64,000 bases of DNA. Origin: Enterococcus alishanensis (GTDB taxonomy: Bacteria > Bacillota > Bacilli > Lactobacillales > Enterococcaceae). Shown one piece after another: positions 9,393 through 17,992 of the stretch. The position numbers and the translations under genes are program-made. The stretch covers positions 1-64,000 of the forward strand of contig NZ_JAHUZB010000005.1 in NCBI RefSeq assembly GCF_019218635.1, written 5' to 3'. How positions within the stretch are numbered: position 1 is the first letter of the stretch; every line of letters begins with the position of its first letter. The notes beneath the pieces were generated by a model. That model did no database searches and was not told the origin of the DNA. It saw only the letters and a list, made by a program, of their open reading frames with translations.

Positions 9393-10724
9393 ATGGAAAC
9401 GAATTTACAAAAGAAAATGACCGCTCGCCACATCACAATGTTGGCTTTAGGTGGTGCAATTGGTGCTGGTTTATTTAAAGGTAGTGGAGAAGCTATCGGC
9501 ATTGCCGGCCCATCAGTCATATTAGCTTTTCTAATTGGTGGTATGATACTTTTTATCGTCATGAGTGGACTAGGTCGATTGATTTTAGACCAAGAAAATG
9601 TTCATGGTCTGTCAGGAATTGTTCAACCTTATTTAGGAGATCACGCGGCGGACTTTATTGATTGGCTCTATTGGTCCTTGTGGATGGTTAATATTATCGC
9701 TGAAGCCGTAGCTGCCGCAACTTTTTTACAGCTGTGGTTTCCTCATGTACCCGCCTGGATATTTGTCTTGTTTTTAGCAATTTTAACCACCATGATTAAT
9801 TTATATTCAGTGACTTTATTTGCTGAAACTGAGTATTGGCTCGCTTTTGCGAAAATTACCATTATTTTAATTTTGATTGCACTAGGTGGCTATCTGGTTG
9901 CCAATGAAGTTTTTCATATAGGCTTTAGCGCGACCCTTGCGAAAATGAATAGTCATGGAGGTTTTGCACCTCACGGAATAAAAGGTTTAATTAGTTCTCT
10001 ATTGGTTGTTATCTATTCTTACGGTGGATCGGAATTAATTGCCATCACTGTAAGTGAAACTGAAAATCCAAAAATTGCGATACCTAAAGCTATCAAAGGG
10101 GTCATGGGACGAATTATTTCCTTTTACATTGTACCAATGATTTTACTTATGATTATTTATAATTGGCAAACTCTGGCACAAACTAACATTAGCCCATTTG
10201 TCTTGGTTTTTGAGAAAGTGAATATCCCATTTGCATCGGATATCGTTAATTTCGTTATTGTATTAGCATTATTTTCATCAATTAATTCAGGAGTGTACGC
10301 ATCATCAAGAACCCTTTACTTTCGATTAAAAGATAATCATGGATTTACTAAAAAATTAGCTGGATTGAACAAGCATCAAGTCCCTCAAAAAGCTGTTTTA
10401 TTTTGTACCGGAACTTTATATATTGGCGTTATTCTGTCGTATTTTTTAGGCAACAATTTGTTTAATTATTTAGTAGGGTCAATTTCATATTCTGTCTTAC
10501 TGACTTGGATGTTGATTAGCATTGGAGCCTTTGTATTGGCCCATAGGAAACATTCATCAAAGGATATTTTTTCTAGCGGATTTGCAATTGTTGCCTTAAG
10601 CTTAATTCTAATTGGAATTATTGCAAACAATAACTGGGGAGTTACGCTCTTCACAGGTATCTTATACTGTGTCATCTTTTTAAGTTTTCAAAAAAAGCAA
10701 AAACATACATTGCCAAATAATTAA
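9393..10724 (+). CDS. APC-family amino acid permease
   Basis: 443 residues with about 12 hydrophobic segments. The first helix has the amino acid/polyamine/cation signature GGAIGAGLFKGSGEAIGIAGPS, and YSYGGSELIAITVSETENP around residue 210 is the typical AAT/APC helix-loop. Likely a proton-coupled amino acid importer of the cytoplasmic membrane; the substrate cannot be told. AAGGAGAG precedes ATG by 6 bases. Monocistronic, followed by its own terminator. The C-terminus is short and charged (KKQKH), without a regulatory extension. Confidence 0.85.
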   Translation: METNLQKKMTARHITMLALGGAIGAGLFKGSGEAIGIAGPSVILAFLIGGMILFIVMSGLGRLILDQENVHGLSGIVQPYLGDHAADFIDWLYWSLWMVNIIAEAVAAATFLQLWFPHVPAWIFVLFLAILTTMINLYSVTLFAETEYWLAFAKITIILILIALGGYLVANEVFHIGFSATLAKMNSHGGFAPHGIKGLISSLLVVIYSYGGSELIAITVSETENPKIAIPKAIKGVMGRIISFYIVPMILLMIIYNWQTLAQTNISPFVLVFEKVNIPFASDIVNFVIVLALFSSINSGVYASSRTLYFRLKDNHGFTKKLAGLNKHQVPQKAVLFCTGTLYIGVILSYFLGNNLFNYLVGSISYSVLLTWMLISIGAFVLAHRKHSSKDIFSSGFAIVALSLILIGIIANNNWGVTLFTGILYCVIFLSFQKKQKHTLPNN

Positions 10725-10726
10725 AA

Positions 10727-10768
10727 AAAAATCATGAGTTAGTTTGGACACTAACCCATGATTTTTTT
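10727..10768. terminator. Shared terminator permease / aquaporin
   Basis: AAAAATCATGAGTTAG pairs with CTAACCCATGATTTTT with a loop of about 8 bases and T runs on both strands; bidirectional between converging genes. Confidence 0.9.
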
Positions 10769-11420
10769 ATACTTCTTCACTACCCATAAATCGACCGACA
10801 AAAGCAGCAATAATCGCTCCTAAAGTTGGTGCCAATAAGTACACCCAATAATGACTTAACGCTGAACCACCAGCAAATAGAGCTGGTCCTAAACTTCTAG
10901 CGGCATTTAGAGATCCGCCTGTTAAATTCAATGCGACAATAATTAAAAATCCCAATGTGATTCCGATTGCTAATGGTGCCATCTGACTATTACCATATTT
11001 TTTACTAGTAACCATCAAAATGACCAGTACAAATAAAAATGTAATTAAAGTTTCAAATCCGAATGCTTGAACAACAGTGATATTAGGAAAATCTGTTTGA
11101 CCTAGGCTGTCAGTTGGCAACCCCAAAGCACTCACATAAATAGAAATAATTGCTGAAGCAACAATTGCACCTAAAGCTTGGGCAATAATATAAAAAATAC
11201 CATCCTTTATTTCAAGGCGCTTATTAATCATCATTGCAATCGAAACACCAGGATTAAAATTCCCTCCTGACACGCCACCAACCGCATAAGCCATCATGGT
11301 AATTGCCAAACCGAAGGCCAAGCCAATCGTCAAAGTCCCTCCTTTTGCAATAACAACACTCCCAGTCCCTATAAAGACCAACATAAATGTACCTAAAAAT
11401 TCTGCTACATATTTTCTCAT
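10767..11420 (-). CDS. Aquaporin / MIP-family channel
   Basis: 217 residues, six membrane helices, the size of AqpZ-like water channels rather than the longer GlpF glycerol facilitators. The two half-helix signatures are SGGNFNPGVS (normally NPA) near residue 57 and GGSLNAARSLGP (normally NPAR) near 171, so both aromatic/NPA filters are altered to NPG and NAA. The selectivity-filter arginine is kept in the second motif. The ribosome site is weak (AAAGAAG). Substrate could be water, glycerol or another small neutral solute. Monocistronic. Confidence 0.85.
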   Translation of the reverse strand: MRKYVAEFLGTFMLVFIGTGSVVIAKGGTLTIGLAFGLAITMMAYAVGGVSGGNFNPGVSIAMMINKRLEIKDGIFYIIAQALGAIVASAIISIYVSALGLPTDSLGQTDFPNITVVQAFGFETLITFLFVLVILMVTSKKYGNSQMAPLAIGITLGFLIIVALNLTGGSLNAARSLGPALFAGGSALSHYWVYLLAPTLGAIIAAFVGRFMGSEEV

Positions 11421-11606
11421 CTTTTAAACTTCTTTCTTTATTTGATAAGTTAAGATAATATAACAGAACCATACTTGTAAAGTAAAAACACTTTTCTAAA
11501 AATATAATCATTTTATGTGAAAAATAAAGCTAGATATAGTGAAATGAAAGCCTTTATATCACTTTATTGTGAGAGTCATTACTTTACCACTTCATTTAGA
11601 AATAAC

Positions 11607-11638
11607 AAAAAAGCTAGCCATCTAATGATGACTAGCCA
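11607..11638 (-). terminator. Terminator of rplJ-rplL
   Basis: On the minus strand GCTAGTCAT and ATGGCTAGC pair and are followed by TTTTTT, 12 bases after the rplL stop. About 185 bp separate it from the divergent aquaporin start, a stretch in which I see no gene. Confidence 0.85.
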
Positions 11639-11649
11639 GATTAAAATGA

Positions 11650-12021
11650 TTATTTTACAGTTACAGAAGCGCCAACTTCTTCTAAAGAAGCTTTTAATGC
11701 TTCAGCTTCGTCTTTAGAGATACCTTCTTTAACTGGTGCAGGAGCGCCATCAACTACAGCTTTAGCTTCTTTCAAGCCTAAGCCAGTTGCTTCACGAACT
11801 GCTTTGATAACTTTAACTTTTTGATCGCCAACTGCTGATAATTCAACTGTGAATTCAGTTTGTTCTTCAGCAGCACCAGCAGCAGCGCCGCCAGCTACAG
11901 CAGCTACAGGAGCAGCAGCTGTTACGTTAAATTCTTCTTCGATAGCTTTTACTAAGTCGTTTAATTCTAAGATTGTCGCGCCTTTTAGTTCTTCGACAAT
12001 ATTTTCAATGTTCAATGCCAT
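11650..12021 (-). CDS. rplL: 50S ribosomal protein L7/L12
   Basis: 123 residues, normal length. An N-terminal dimerisation domain ([24 protein letters not shown]) is followed by the Ala/Gly-rich hinge (about 34-52) and the C-terminal factor-binding domain with [19 protein letters not shown]. It forms the ribosomal stalk with L10 and recruits translation factor GTPases. GAGG before ATG. Lies 51 bp after rplJ in one transcription unit. Confidence 0.98.
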   Translation of the reverse strand: MALNIENIVEELKGATILELNDLVKAIEEEFNVTAAAPVAAVAGGAAAGAAEEQTEFTVELSAVGDQKVKVIKAVREATGLGLKEAKAVVDGAPAPVKEGISKDEAEALKASLEEVGASVTVK

Positions 12022-12072
12022 TTTAAATTTCCTCCATATAAGTAAGTTTTATTTTTTTATATTATGCAGCAA

Positions 12073-12573
12073 TTAAGCCACTTCTTCTTCTTTTTCTGCG
12101 ACTGCTTTGACAGCGTAAGCCACGTTGCGGACTGGCGCTTGTAATACAGACAATAGCATAGATAGAAGACCATCGCGGTTTGGTAATTTTGCAAGAGCAG
12201 TAATTTCTTCGATAGAAGCTACTTTTCCTTCAATAATACCACCTTTGATTTCTAATTCATTAGCAGTTTTTGCAAACTCAGCCATAATCTTAGCTGGTGC
12301 AACAACATCATCATTACTGAATGCTACAGCTGTAGGACCAGTAAATACTTCACCTAAACCATCTAGACCAGCAATAACTGCGGCACGGCTTAAGATAGAG
12401 TTTTTGATAACTTTCATTTCAACATTTTCGTCACGTAATTGTTTACGTAAGTTTGTTACTTCTTCAACTGTTAAACCACGGTAATCCACGATTACAACAG
12501 ATGATGCTGCTTTAAACTTTTCAACAACTTCATCAACGATTGCTGATTTTTTTGCGATTGCTACTTCACTCAT
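12073..12573 (-). CDS. rplJ: 50S ribosomal protein L10
   Basis: 166 residues. Stalk base protein that binds 23S rRNA and carries L7/L12 dimers on its C-terminal helix. The frame is open 14 codons upstream, but AGGAGGTG ends 8 bases before the ATG at 12573 (MSEVAIAKK), so that is the start; the extra codons are leader RNA. Preceded by a structured leader with an attenuator, the usual place for L10 autogenous control. Confidence 0.97.
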   Translation of the reverse strand: MSEVAIAKKSAIVDEVVEKFKAASSVVIVDYRGLTVEEVTNLRKQLRDENVEMKVIKNSILSRAAVIAGLDGLGEVFTGPTAVAFSNDDVVAPAKIMAEFAKTANELEIKGGIIEGKVASIEEITALAKLPNRDGLLSMLLSVLQAPVRNVAYAVKAVAEKEEEVA

Positions 12574-12604
12574 TTTATGTTTCACCTCCTGATTTTGATG
12601 GATG

Positions 12605-12720
12605 GATTTTTTCAATAAAAAAACCCTATGCCACCGTAGACATAGAGGGACTATTGAATGTTCTCAATAAATGTCCTCGGTAGGAAATTAAGGCAATGCC
12701 ACCTACTGTCTTCGGTACGA
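12605..12720 (-). ncRNA. L10 leader with attenuator
   Basis: Between rplA and rplJ the minus-strand transcript can form several hairpins. The last, CCCTCTATG with CATAGGG followed by TTTTTTT (12616-12649), is a Rho-independent terminator that precedes rplJ. Known L10 leaders of Firmicutes bind L10(L12)4 and control rplJL by attenuation; position and layout agree. The exact aptamer fold was not verified by covariation. Confidence 0.75.
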
Positions 12721-12733
12721 TTAAATTATTAAC

Positions 12734-12766
12734 CTCAGACACCTTATCATAGATAAAGTGTCTGAG
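12734..12766 (-). terminator. Long hairpin after rplA
   Basis: A 15-bp stem (one G-U) with a 3-base loop, CTCAGACACTTTATC / GATAAGGTGTCTGAG, 12 bases after the rplA stop. There is no proper T run behind it, so it may be a processing or stabilising hairpin or a leaky terminator between the L11-L1 and L10-L12 parts. Confidence 0.55.
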
Positions 12767-12777
12767 TCAAGTATTTA

Positions 12778-13467
12778 TTAGAATGAAAATTGATCAACAT
12801 GGATCCCAGGACCAAATGTAGTAGTCACTGTGATATTTTTGATGTATTGACCTTTGGCAGTCGCAGGTTTCACACGTAATAAAGTATCATTGATTGTGTT
12901 AAAGTTTTCGATTAATTTAGCATCGTCGAAAGAAACTTTTCCGATTGGCACGTGGATGTTACCAGCTTTGTCAACACGGTAAGTTACTTTACCAGCTTTA
13001 ACTTCTTCAACAGCTTTTGTTACGTCCATTGTTACAGTACCTGTTTTAGGGTTAGGCATTAAACCTTTAGGGCCTAAGACACGTCCTAAACGACCTACAG
13101 TCGCCATCATATCAGGAGTTGCTACAACAACGTCAAAGTCAAACCATCCACCTTGGATTTTTTGAACTAAATCGTCGTCACCAACGAAATCTGCACCAGC
13201 TGCTTCAGCTTCTTTTGCTTTATCGCCTTTAGCGAATACTAAAACAGTTTGAGTTTTACCAGTTCCGTTTGGTAATACAACAGCCCCACGAATTTGTTGA
13301 TCTGCTTTTTTAGGGTCAACGCTTAATTTATAAGCAACTTCAACAGTTGCGTCAAATTTTGCGAAGTTTGTTTCTTTTGCTAAAGCGACAGCTTCTGTAA
13401 CTGCGTATGCTTTAGTTGCGTCAATTTTTTTCAATGCATCTTGCATTTTTTTGCTTTTTTTAGCCAT
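12778..13467 (-). CDS. rplA: 50S ribosomal protein L1
   Basis: 229 residues, full length, with the family signature [16 protein letters not shown]1 forms the mobile stalk that moves deacylated tRNA to the E site and represses its own mRNA in many bacteria. GGAGG stands six bases before ATG. Separated from rplK by 95 bp carrying a motif also present ahead of rplK. Confidence 0.98.
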   Translation of the reverse strand: MAKKSKKMQDALKKIDATKAYAVTEAVALAKETNFAKFDATVEVAYKLSVDPKKADQQIRGAVVLPNGTGKTQTVLVFAKGDKAKEAEAAGADFVGDDDLVQKIQGGWFDFDVVVATPDMMATVGRLGRVLGPKGLMPNPKTGTVTMDVTKAVEEVKAGKVTYRVDKAGNIHVPIGKVSFDDAKLIENFNTINDTLLRVKPATAKGQYIKNITVTTTFGPGIHVDQFSF

Positions 13468-13481
13468 TTTGTTTCCTCCTT

Positions 13482-13509
13482 ATGTGGTTATAACGGTAGA
13501 ACCTCCCAC
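13482..13509 (-). promoter_or_regulatory. Candidate L1 control motif (rplA)
   Basis: Minus strand GTGGGAGG, a short hairpin, then TAACCACAT, ending 15 bases before rplA ATG. GTGG and CCAC close a stem around an asymmetric loop. The same two boxes occur ahead of rplK. L1 is the known autoregulator of this operon type; the assignment is inference. Confidence 0.45.
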
Positions 13510-13562
13510 GTGTTCTGATCTTTCAATCAAGAGCCAACTTCAGAAGCGTTCTAAATCAGGAA

Positions 13563-13985
13563 TTAGTCTACTGTAATCCCCATGCTTCTTGCAGTTCCTT
13601 CAACCATGCGCATTGCAGATTCTACGTTTGCAGCGTTTAGGTCTTCCATTTTCAATTCAGCAATTTCTTGCACTTGTGCTTTCGTTACTGAAGCAACTTT
13701 ATTTTTGTTTGGTTCGCCTGAACCTTTTTCAATGTTCGCTGCTTTTTTCAATAAAACAGCTGCCGGTGGTGTTTTTGTTACGAAAGTGAATGAACGATCT
13801 TCGTATACAGAAATCACAACTGGGATAATTAAACCTGCTTGATCAGCAGTACGTGCGTTAAATTCTTTAGTGAAGCCCATGATGTTAATACCGGCTTGAC
13901 CTAAAGCTGGTCCTACTGGGGGTGCTGGAGTTGCTTTTCCTGCAGGAATTTGTAATTTAACAAGTTTTTCTACTTTTTTTGCCAC
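13563..13985 (-). CDS. rplK: 50S ribosomal protein L11
   Basis: 140 residues. N-terminal domain with the proline-rich [18 protein letters not shown] thiostrepton-binding region, C-terminal rRNA-binding domain with [11 protein letters not shown]. It sits at the GTPase centre and is needed for the Rel-mediated stringent response. Start is GTG at 13985, eight bases after AAGGAGG. First gene of rplK-rplA. Confidence 0.98.
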   Translation of the reverse strand: MAKKVEKLVKLQIPAGKATPAPPVGPALGQAGINIMGFTKEFNARTADQAGLIIPVVISVYEDRSFTFVTKTPPAAVLLKKAANIEKGSGEPNKNKVASVTKAQVQEIAELKMEDLNAANVESAMRMVEGTARSMGITVD

Positions 13986-14009
13986 GAGACATACCTCCTT
14001 GGGTCCGTG

Positions 14010-14044
14010 ATGTGGTTAATGGAGATCAAGATTTCTCCTCCCAC
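14010..14044 (-). promoter_or_regulatory. Candidate L1 control motif (rplK leader)
   Basis: Minus strand GTGGGAGG, hairpin GGAGA/TCTCC, then TTAACCACAT, about 25 bases before the rplK start. Second copy of the motif found ahead of rplA; the shared boxes flank different hairpin sequences. Confidence 0.45.
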
Positions 14045-14076
14045 TTAAAACAGCGTGCGTAAATGCACACTTGAAC

Positions 14077-14105
14077 ATGATAGCAAAAGATATTTTTAAA
14101 ATCAA
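14077..14105 (-). promoter_or_regulatory. rplK promoter
   Basis: Minus strand -35 TTGATT (14100-14105), 17 bases, -10 TATCAT (14077-14082) extended by an upstream TGC. Gives a leader of about 85 bases containing the motif described above. Confidence 0.7.
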
Positions 14106-14201
14106 GTCAAATTTATATTGTTTAAATTTTTAGACAATAATAATATGCTTCATACTCCCTTTAATAACTATTAGAATAACAAAATATTTTTCTTAAAATT
14201 T

Positions 14202-14230
14202 TTTATTGCAAAAAATTCCTATGTTACACT
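14202..14230 (+). promoter_or_regulatory. sdaAB promoter (extended -10)
   Basis: TGTTACACT is an extended -10 element (14222-14230), with a weak TTTATT -35 (14202-14207) 17 bases away. The 16-base stretch TCCTATGTTACACTAT recurs in the cutC promoter at 26335. Confidence 0.55.
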
Positions 14231-14281
14231 ATTTATGAAGTCAAATGAGTTTTTTCACAAGAAATAAGGAGGGTTATTGTA

Positions 14282-14956
14282 ATGGAAGTATTAAAATTCC
14301 GAAGTGTTTTTGATATTATCGGACCCGTTATGGTTGGTCCAAGTAGCTCACATACAGCAGGTGCTGCTAGAATTGGAAAGGTTGCCCGTATGATTTATGG
14401 TGAACAACCTGATTCCATCGAGTTTGATCTATATGAATCATTTGCTAAGACTTATCGTGGTCACGGTACCGATGTTGCTTTGGTTGGTGGAATTTTAGGT
14501 ATGGATCCTGATGACCCACGCCTGTCTGATTCATTGAAAATTGCTCATGAACGTGGCATGGAAGTTTTATTTGTACCAAAAAAAGAAATTTCAAATCATC
14601 CAAATACTGTTACCGTTACCATGATCAAAGGCGATTACAAAATGTCGATCACTGGGGTTTCAATTGGTGGTGGTAACATTGAGATTACAGAATTAAATGG
14701 TTATAGTATTTCACTTTCAACTGGTGTACCAACCTATATCATTATGCACAAAGATGTTCCAGGGCTATTAGCTAAAATTTCTACTATTTTCTTGGCTCAA
14801 GGTTTAAATATTGGTAAAGCGACTATGACTCGTCAAACCAAGGGTGACAACGGAATCATTTTACTAGAAGTTGATGATACACCAGAAAATCCGGAACAAC
14901 TGCGTCAAGATCTTAAATCCGTGGATAACGTCATTAGCGTTACCTACTACAAATAA
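14282..14956 (+). CDS. sdaAB: L-serine dehydratase beta subunit
   Basis: 224 residues. N-terminal SDH beta domain with VMVGPSSSHTAGAARIG, C-terminal ACT domain (about 150-224, TYIIMHKDVPGLLAKISTIF). With the alpha subunit it deaminates L-serine to pyruvate and ammonia with an iron-sulfur cluster. AAGGAGGG precedes ATG. The alpha subunit begins 12 bases after its stop, so one operon. The ACT domain may bind serine, as in Bacillus-type enzymes. Confidence 0.96.
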   Translation: MEVLKFRSVFDIIGPVMVGPSSSHTAGAARIGKVARMIYGEQPDSIEFDLYESFAKTYRGHGTDVALVGGILGMDPDDPRLSDSLKIAHERGMEVLFVPKKEISNHPNTVTVTMIKGDYKMSITGVSIGGGNIEITELNGYSISLSTGVPTYIIMHKDVPGLLAKISTIFLAQGLNIGKATMTRQTKGDNGIILLEVDDTPENPEQLRQDLKSVDNVISVTYYK

Positions 14957-14968
14957 GGGGGACTAAAC

Positions 14969-15856
14969 ATGTTTTATACTATTCAAGAGCTTGTTGAACA
15001 ATCCAAAGATTACTCCTCAGTAGGAGAACTAATGATCCAAACTGAAATGGAATTGACTGATCGTACCAGAGAAGAAATCATTGGTTTAATGGAAAGAAAC
15101 TTAGAAGTGATGGAAAACTCAATCGACGAAGGAATTGCCGGAGTAAAATCTGTTACTGGTATTACTGGTGGCGATGCCAAAAAAATGAATGACTACATTG
15201 AAAGTGGTAAATTCATGAGTGGAGATACAATTTTGAGAGCCGTTCGAAACGGAATTGCTACCAATGAAGTCAATGCCAAAATGGGCTTAATTTGCGCAAC
15301 TCCTACAGCCGGAAGTGCTGGAGTTTTACCTGGTGTCTTAATGGCGGCTCGCGACAAACTAAACTTAAATCACGAAGAACAATTGGATTTTCTATTTACT
15401 GCTGGTGCTTTTGGCTTAGTGATGGCCAACAATGCTTCTATTTCTGGAGCTGAAGGTGGTTGTCAAGCTGAAGTTGGTTCTGCTAGCGCAATGGCGGCTG
15501 CGGCTTTAGTTACGGCAAATGGGGGTTCACCAGAAACTGCTTCTAATGCTCTGGCGATTACTTTAAAAAATGTAATGGGCTTAATTTGTGACCCAGTAGC
15601 TGGTTTGGTAGAAGTTCCTTGTGTGAAACGAAATGCTATGGGCGCTTCACAAGCATTTATCTCAGCCGATATGGCGTTAGCCGGTATTCGCAGTGTCATT
15701 CCACCAGATGAAGTAGTGGAAGCAATGTACCAAGTTGGACGTGCAATGCCTCAAATCTTTAAAGAAACAGCAGAAGGTGGCGTTGCAACTACTCCTACTG
15801 GTCTCCGCTTAAAACGTCAAGTTTACGGTGAAGAAAAAGAAACACAACCTGTATAA
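14969..15856 (+). CDS. sdaAA: L-serine dehydratase alpha subunit
   Basis: 295 residues carrying the 4Fe-4S site. Cysteines in GLICATPTAGSAG, GGCQAEVGSASAMA, GLICDPVAGLVEVPC are those expected to hold the cluster. The catalytic partner of sdaAB; reaction is serine to pyruvate and ammonia. GGGGG stands seven bases before ATG. The two-gene form is typical of Firmicutes. Confidence 0.96.
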   Translation: MFYTIQELVEQSKDYSSVGELMIQTEMELTDRTREEIIGLMERNLEVMENSIDEGIAGVKSVTGITGGDAKKMNDYIESGKFMSGDTILRAVRNGIATNEVNAKMGLICATPTAGSAGVLPGVLMAARDKLNLNHEEQLDFLFTAGAFGLVMANNASISGAEGGCQAEVGSASAMAAAALVTANGGSPETASNALAITLKNVMGLICDPVAGLVEVPCVKRNAMGASQAFISADMALAGIRSVIPPDEVVEAMYQVGRAMPQIFKETAEGGVATTPTGLRLKRQVYGEEKETQPV

Positions 15857-15860
15857 GCAA

Positions 15861-15898
15861 AAAAGGATTGGCTCAAAAAGAGTCAATCCTTTTCTTTT
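15861..15898. terminator. Shared terminator sdaAA / lox
   Basis: AAAAGGATTGGCTC and GAGTCAATCCTTTT pair around AAAAA, with T-rich flank on the plus strand. The convergent lactate oxidase gene stops within it. Confidence 0.85.
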
Positions 15899-16988
15899 AC
15901 AATAAACTTGTATTTTTTACATCTTCAATATTTCTTGCGCCACCTAATTGCATAGTGATTGTCAATTCTTTATTAAAATGATCAAAAACAGACTTAACAC
16001 CGGCTGATCCACCAAGATTTAAACCATAAATAATTGGTCGACCAATTGCAACAACATCTGCTCCACTTGCAAGAGCTTTAAAAATATGTTCCCCACGTCG
16101 AATTCCACTATCAAAAATAATTGGAACGCGTTTTGCGACAGCTGAAGCAATTGCTGGCAAGACTTCAAATGAAGCAGGTCCTCCATCCAATTGACGACCA
16201 CCATGATTGGATACCCAAATACCGTCTGCTCCTGCGCTGATTGCTACAACAGCATCTTCAGGCGATTGTACTCCTTTGACAATCACAGGTAATCCGGTCA
16301 AATCTTTTACTTTTTGAATATCATCAGGTGCAATAGCTTGTTTAGCAGCAGCATAAATTTCCGCAATCCCTTTTCCTTCACCATCGCCACGACCATCTTT
16401 TTCACTGTAGGCTGCTAAATTCTTCATTGGAATAGGAAATTGAAATTGATTGACAATATCAGCTTCACGATAACCACCCAAAGTCGAATCGGCCGTCAAT
16501 ACAATTGCTTTGACGCCTGCTTTGACAGCTTCTTCTAAAATATATTGATTAAAGCCTTCATCTTTCGAAAGATATAATTGTAAGAACTGTGGTGCATTTT
16601 TTACAACTGCATCTCCAATTAAGGTTGTCGCATAAGTACTTATGGTAAAAATCGAGCCAGCTTCTGCCGTGCCAATCGCTGTAGCCACTTCACCTTTTGA
16701 ATGAGATAAACCTTGTGCTGCAGACGGAGCTTCGATGATTGGTGATTTTAAATCAATCCCAAAAAGCTGTGTCGACAAATCTGGTTTTTCAATTCCTTGT
16801 AACACACGAGGCACAATTTTTTTCTTATTAAAGGCACTAGTATTTTCTCTTAATGTTATTTCATCTTCAGAACCGCCGCTGATATAACCAAACGCACCTT
16901 TGTCCATTTGTGCTTTGACCCGTCCTTCTAATGATTGAATGTTAACAATATCAATTGGATGTTCTTCATTACTAGTAATATAAGCCAT
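15897..16988 (-). CDS. lox: FMN-dependent L-lactate oxidase
   Basis: 363-residue FMN-dependent alpha-hydroxyacid oxidising enzyme with a TIM barrel. The catalytic histidine lies in IWVSNHGGRQLDG, the FMN-phosphate region in FDSGIRRGEHIFKALASGADVVAIGRP, and the active-site tyrosine in GAFGYISGGSEDE. It most resembles the soluble oxidases of lactic acid bacteria (Aerococcus type), which turn lactate and oxygen into pyruvate and hydrogen peroxide; no membrane segment, so unlike LldD dehydrogenases. AAGGA before ATG. 66 bp downstream of the lipoprotein gene, on the same strand. Confidence 0.85.
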   Translation of the reverse strand: MAYITSNEEHPIDIVNIQSLEGRVKAQMDKGAFGYISGGSEDEITLRENTSAFNKKKIVPRVLQGIEKPDLSTQLFGIDLKSPIIEAPSAAQGLSHSKGEVATAIGTAEAGSIFTISTYATTLIGDAVVKNAPQFLQLYLSKDEGFNQYILEEAVKAGVKAIVLTADSTLGGYREADIVNQFQFPIPMKNLAAYSEKDGRGDGEGKGIAEIYAAAKQAIAPDDIQKVKDLTGLPVIVKGVQSPEDAVVAISAGADGIWVSNHGGRQLDGGPASFEVLPAIASAVAKRVPIIFDSGIRRGEHIFKALASGADVVAIGRPIIYGLNLGGSAGVKSVFDHFNKELTITMQLGGARNIEDVKNTSLL

Positions 16989-17054
16989 TATAAATCCTTC
17001 TTTCTTTTGATTACTTTGGCATCATACATCTGTAATGAAAAGGCGGCAAGAAAT

Positions 17055-17933
17055 TTAGCTTGCTTTGATTCCCCACAAAAATTTAGCTACAGATTGATCA
17101 ACTTTTGGATTTTCATGTAAACGACTATGTTGGGCGTTGGCGCCGGTAAATACTTCATACGAAACAGTATCATTATGTGCTTTTAGTAAACTGAACAAAG
17201 CCAAAGCACTAGTTGTTGGTACCGTCCCGTCGGTAAATGTTTGCTTATCTAATTTCCCAGCAATCATCTTAATGTTTATATTTGTCGGAATATTATCTAG
17301 ATGATCACGATAAAAAATATATCGATCTGATTCTTCAGCTGGCCCATTACGCAATAATTCTTTGACTATTTGCTGACTGGATGTATCTAAAAAATTATTG
17401 TACGGGGCTGCAATGGAAGCAAATTTATTGATTGTGACTACTTCATCTGTTTGCCCATAAGTGGCTAGACTTCTGACTAAACTGACACCACCCATCGAAT
17501 GAGTAACAACATTAATTTGACTAACTCCCTGAGTTTTTAAATAAGTAAAAACATTATGTATCCATTCTGCTTGATTCCATTCATTGTTTTGATTATCGTC
17601 AAATAAAACTTGGATACTCGGATTATTATTTTGACTGCTTAATGCTCCATCAATGGATAAACGACCATCTACAGCTACACGAATAACCATTTCTCTTTTA
17701 GTAATTTCTTGCTTTTCCAAACGGTCTATCATGCCACCTAATGATTGATAAGTACCACCGTAACCATGAAAATAAACAGTCGGAACATTACTTTTTTCAT
17801 AAGTATCTTGTCCATTTTTCTTGGTTTGACTAGTTTCGTTTGTTTTAGGTTGGGGTTGTTTATTCTGTTGTGTGCATCCGGCTGCAAAAACAATGACAAT
17901 CAGCAGAACAACAAATAAAAAGACTTTTTTCAT
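17055..17933 (-). CDS. Lipoprotein alpha/beta hydrolase (DUF915)
   Basis: 292 residues. A signal peptide ends in lipobox FAAGC (C20), then a charged, Gln/Lys/Thr-rich linker to about residue 48. The rest is an alpha/beta hydrolase of the DUF915 group: oxyanion-type YFHGYGGTYQSLGG, nucleophile elbow THSMGG, Asp in GKLDKQTFTDG, His in AQHSRLHENP. Anchored outside the membrane; substrate unknown, possibly a lipid or ester. GAGGAG seven bases before ATG. Lies between nusG (with a terminator) and lox. Confidence 0.85.
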   Translation of the reverse strand: MKKVFLFVVLLIVIVFAAGCTQQNKQPQPKTNETSQTKKNGQDTYEKSNVPTVYFHGYGGTYQSLGGMIDRLEKQEITKREMVIRVAVDGRLSIDGALSSQNNNPSIQVLFDDNQNNEWNQAEWIHNVFTYLKTQGVSQINVVTHSMGGVSLVRSLATYGQTDEVVTINKFASIAAPYNNFLDTSSQQIVKELLRNGPAEESDRYIFYRDHLDNIPTNINIKMIAGKLDKQTFTDGTVPTTSALALFSLLKAHNDTVSYEVFTGANAQHSRLHENPKVDQSVAKFLWGIKAS

Positions 17934-17948
17934 CTTAGCTCCTCGATT

Positions 17949-17985
17949 AAAAAAAGCTAAAGTAGAGTGATCTCATACTTTAGCT
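17949..17985 (-). terminator. Terminator of nusG
   Basis: Minus strand AGCTAAAGTA and TACTTTAGCT pair, followed by TTTTTTT, just after the nusG stop and before the lipoprotein gene. Confidence 0.9.
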
Positions 17986-17992
17986 TCGATTT

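Noticed and set aside
11517-11717. Plus-strand 66-codon frame between aquaporin and rplL
   Set aside because: No ribosome site, crosses the rplL terminator and runs antisense into rplL; composition follows the hairpin.
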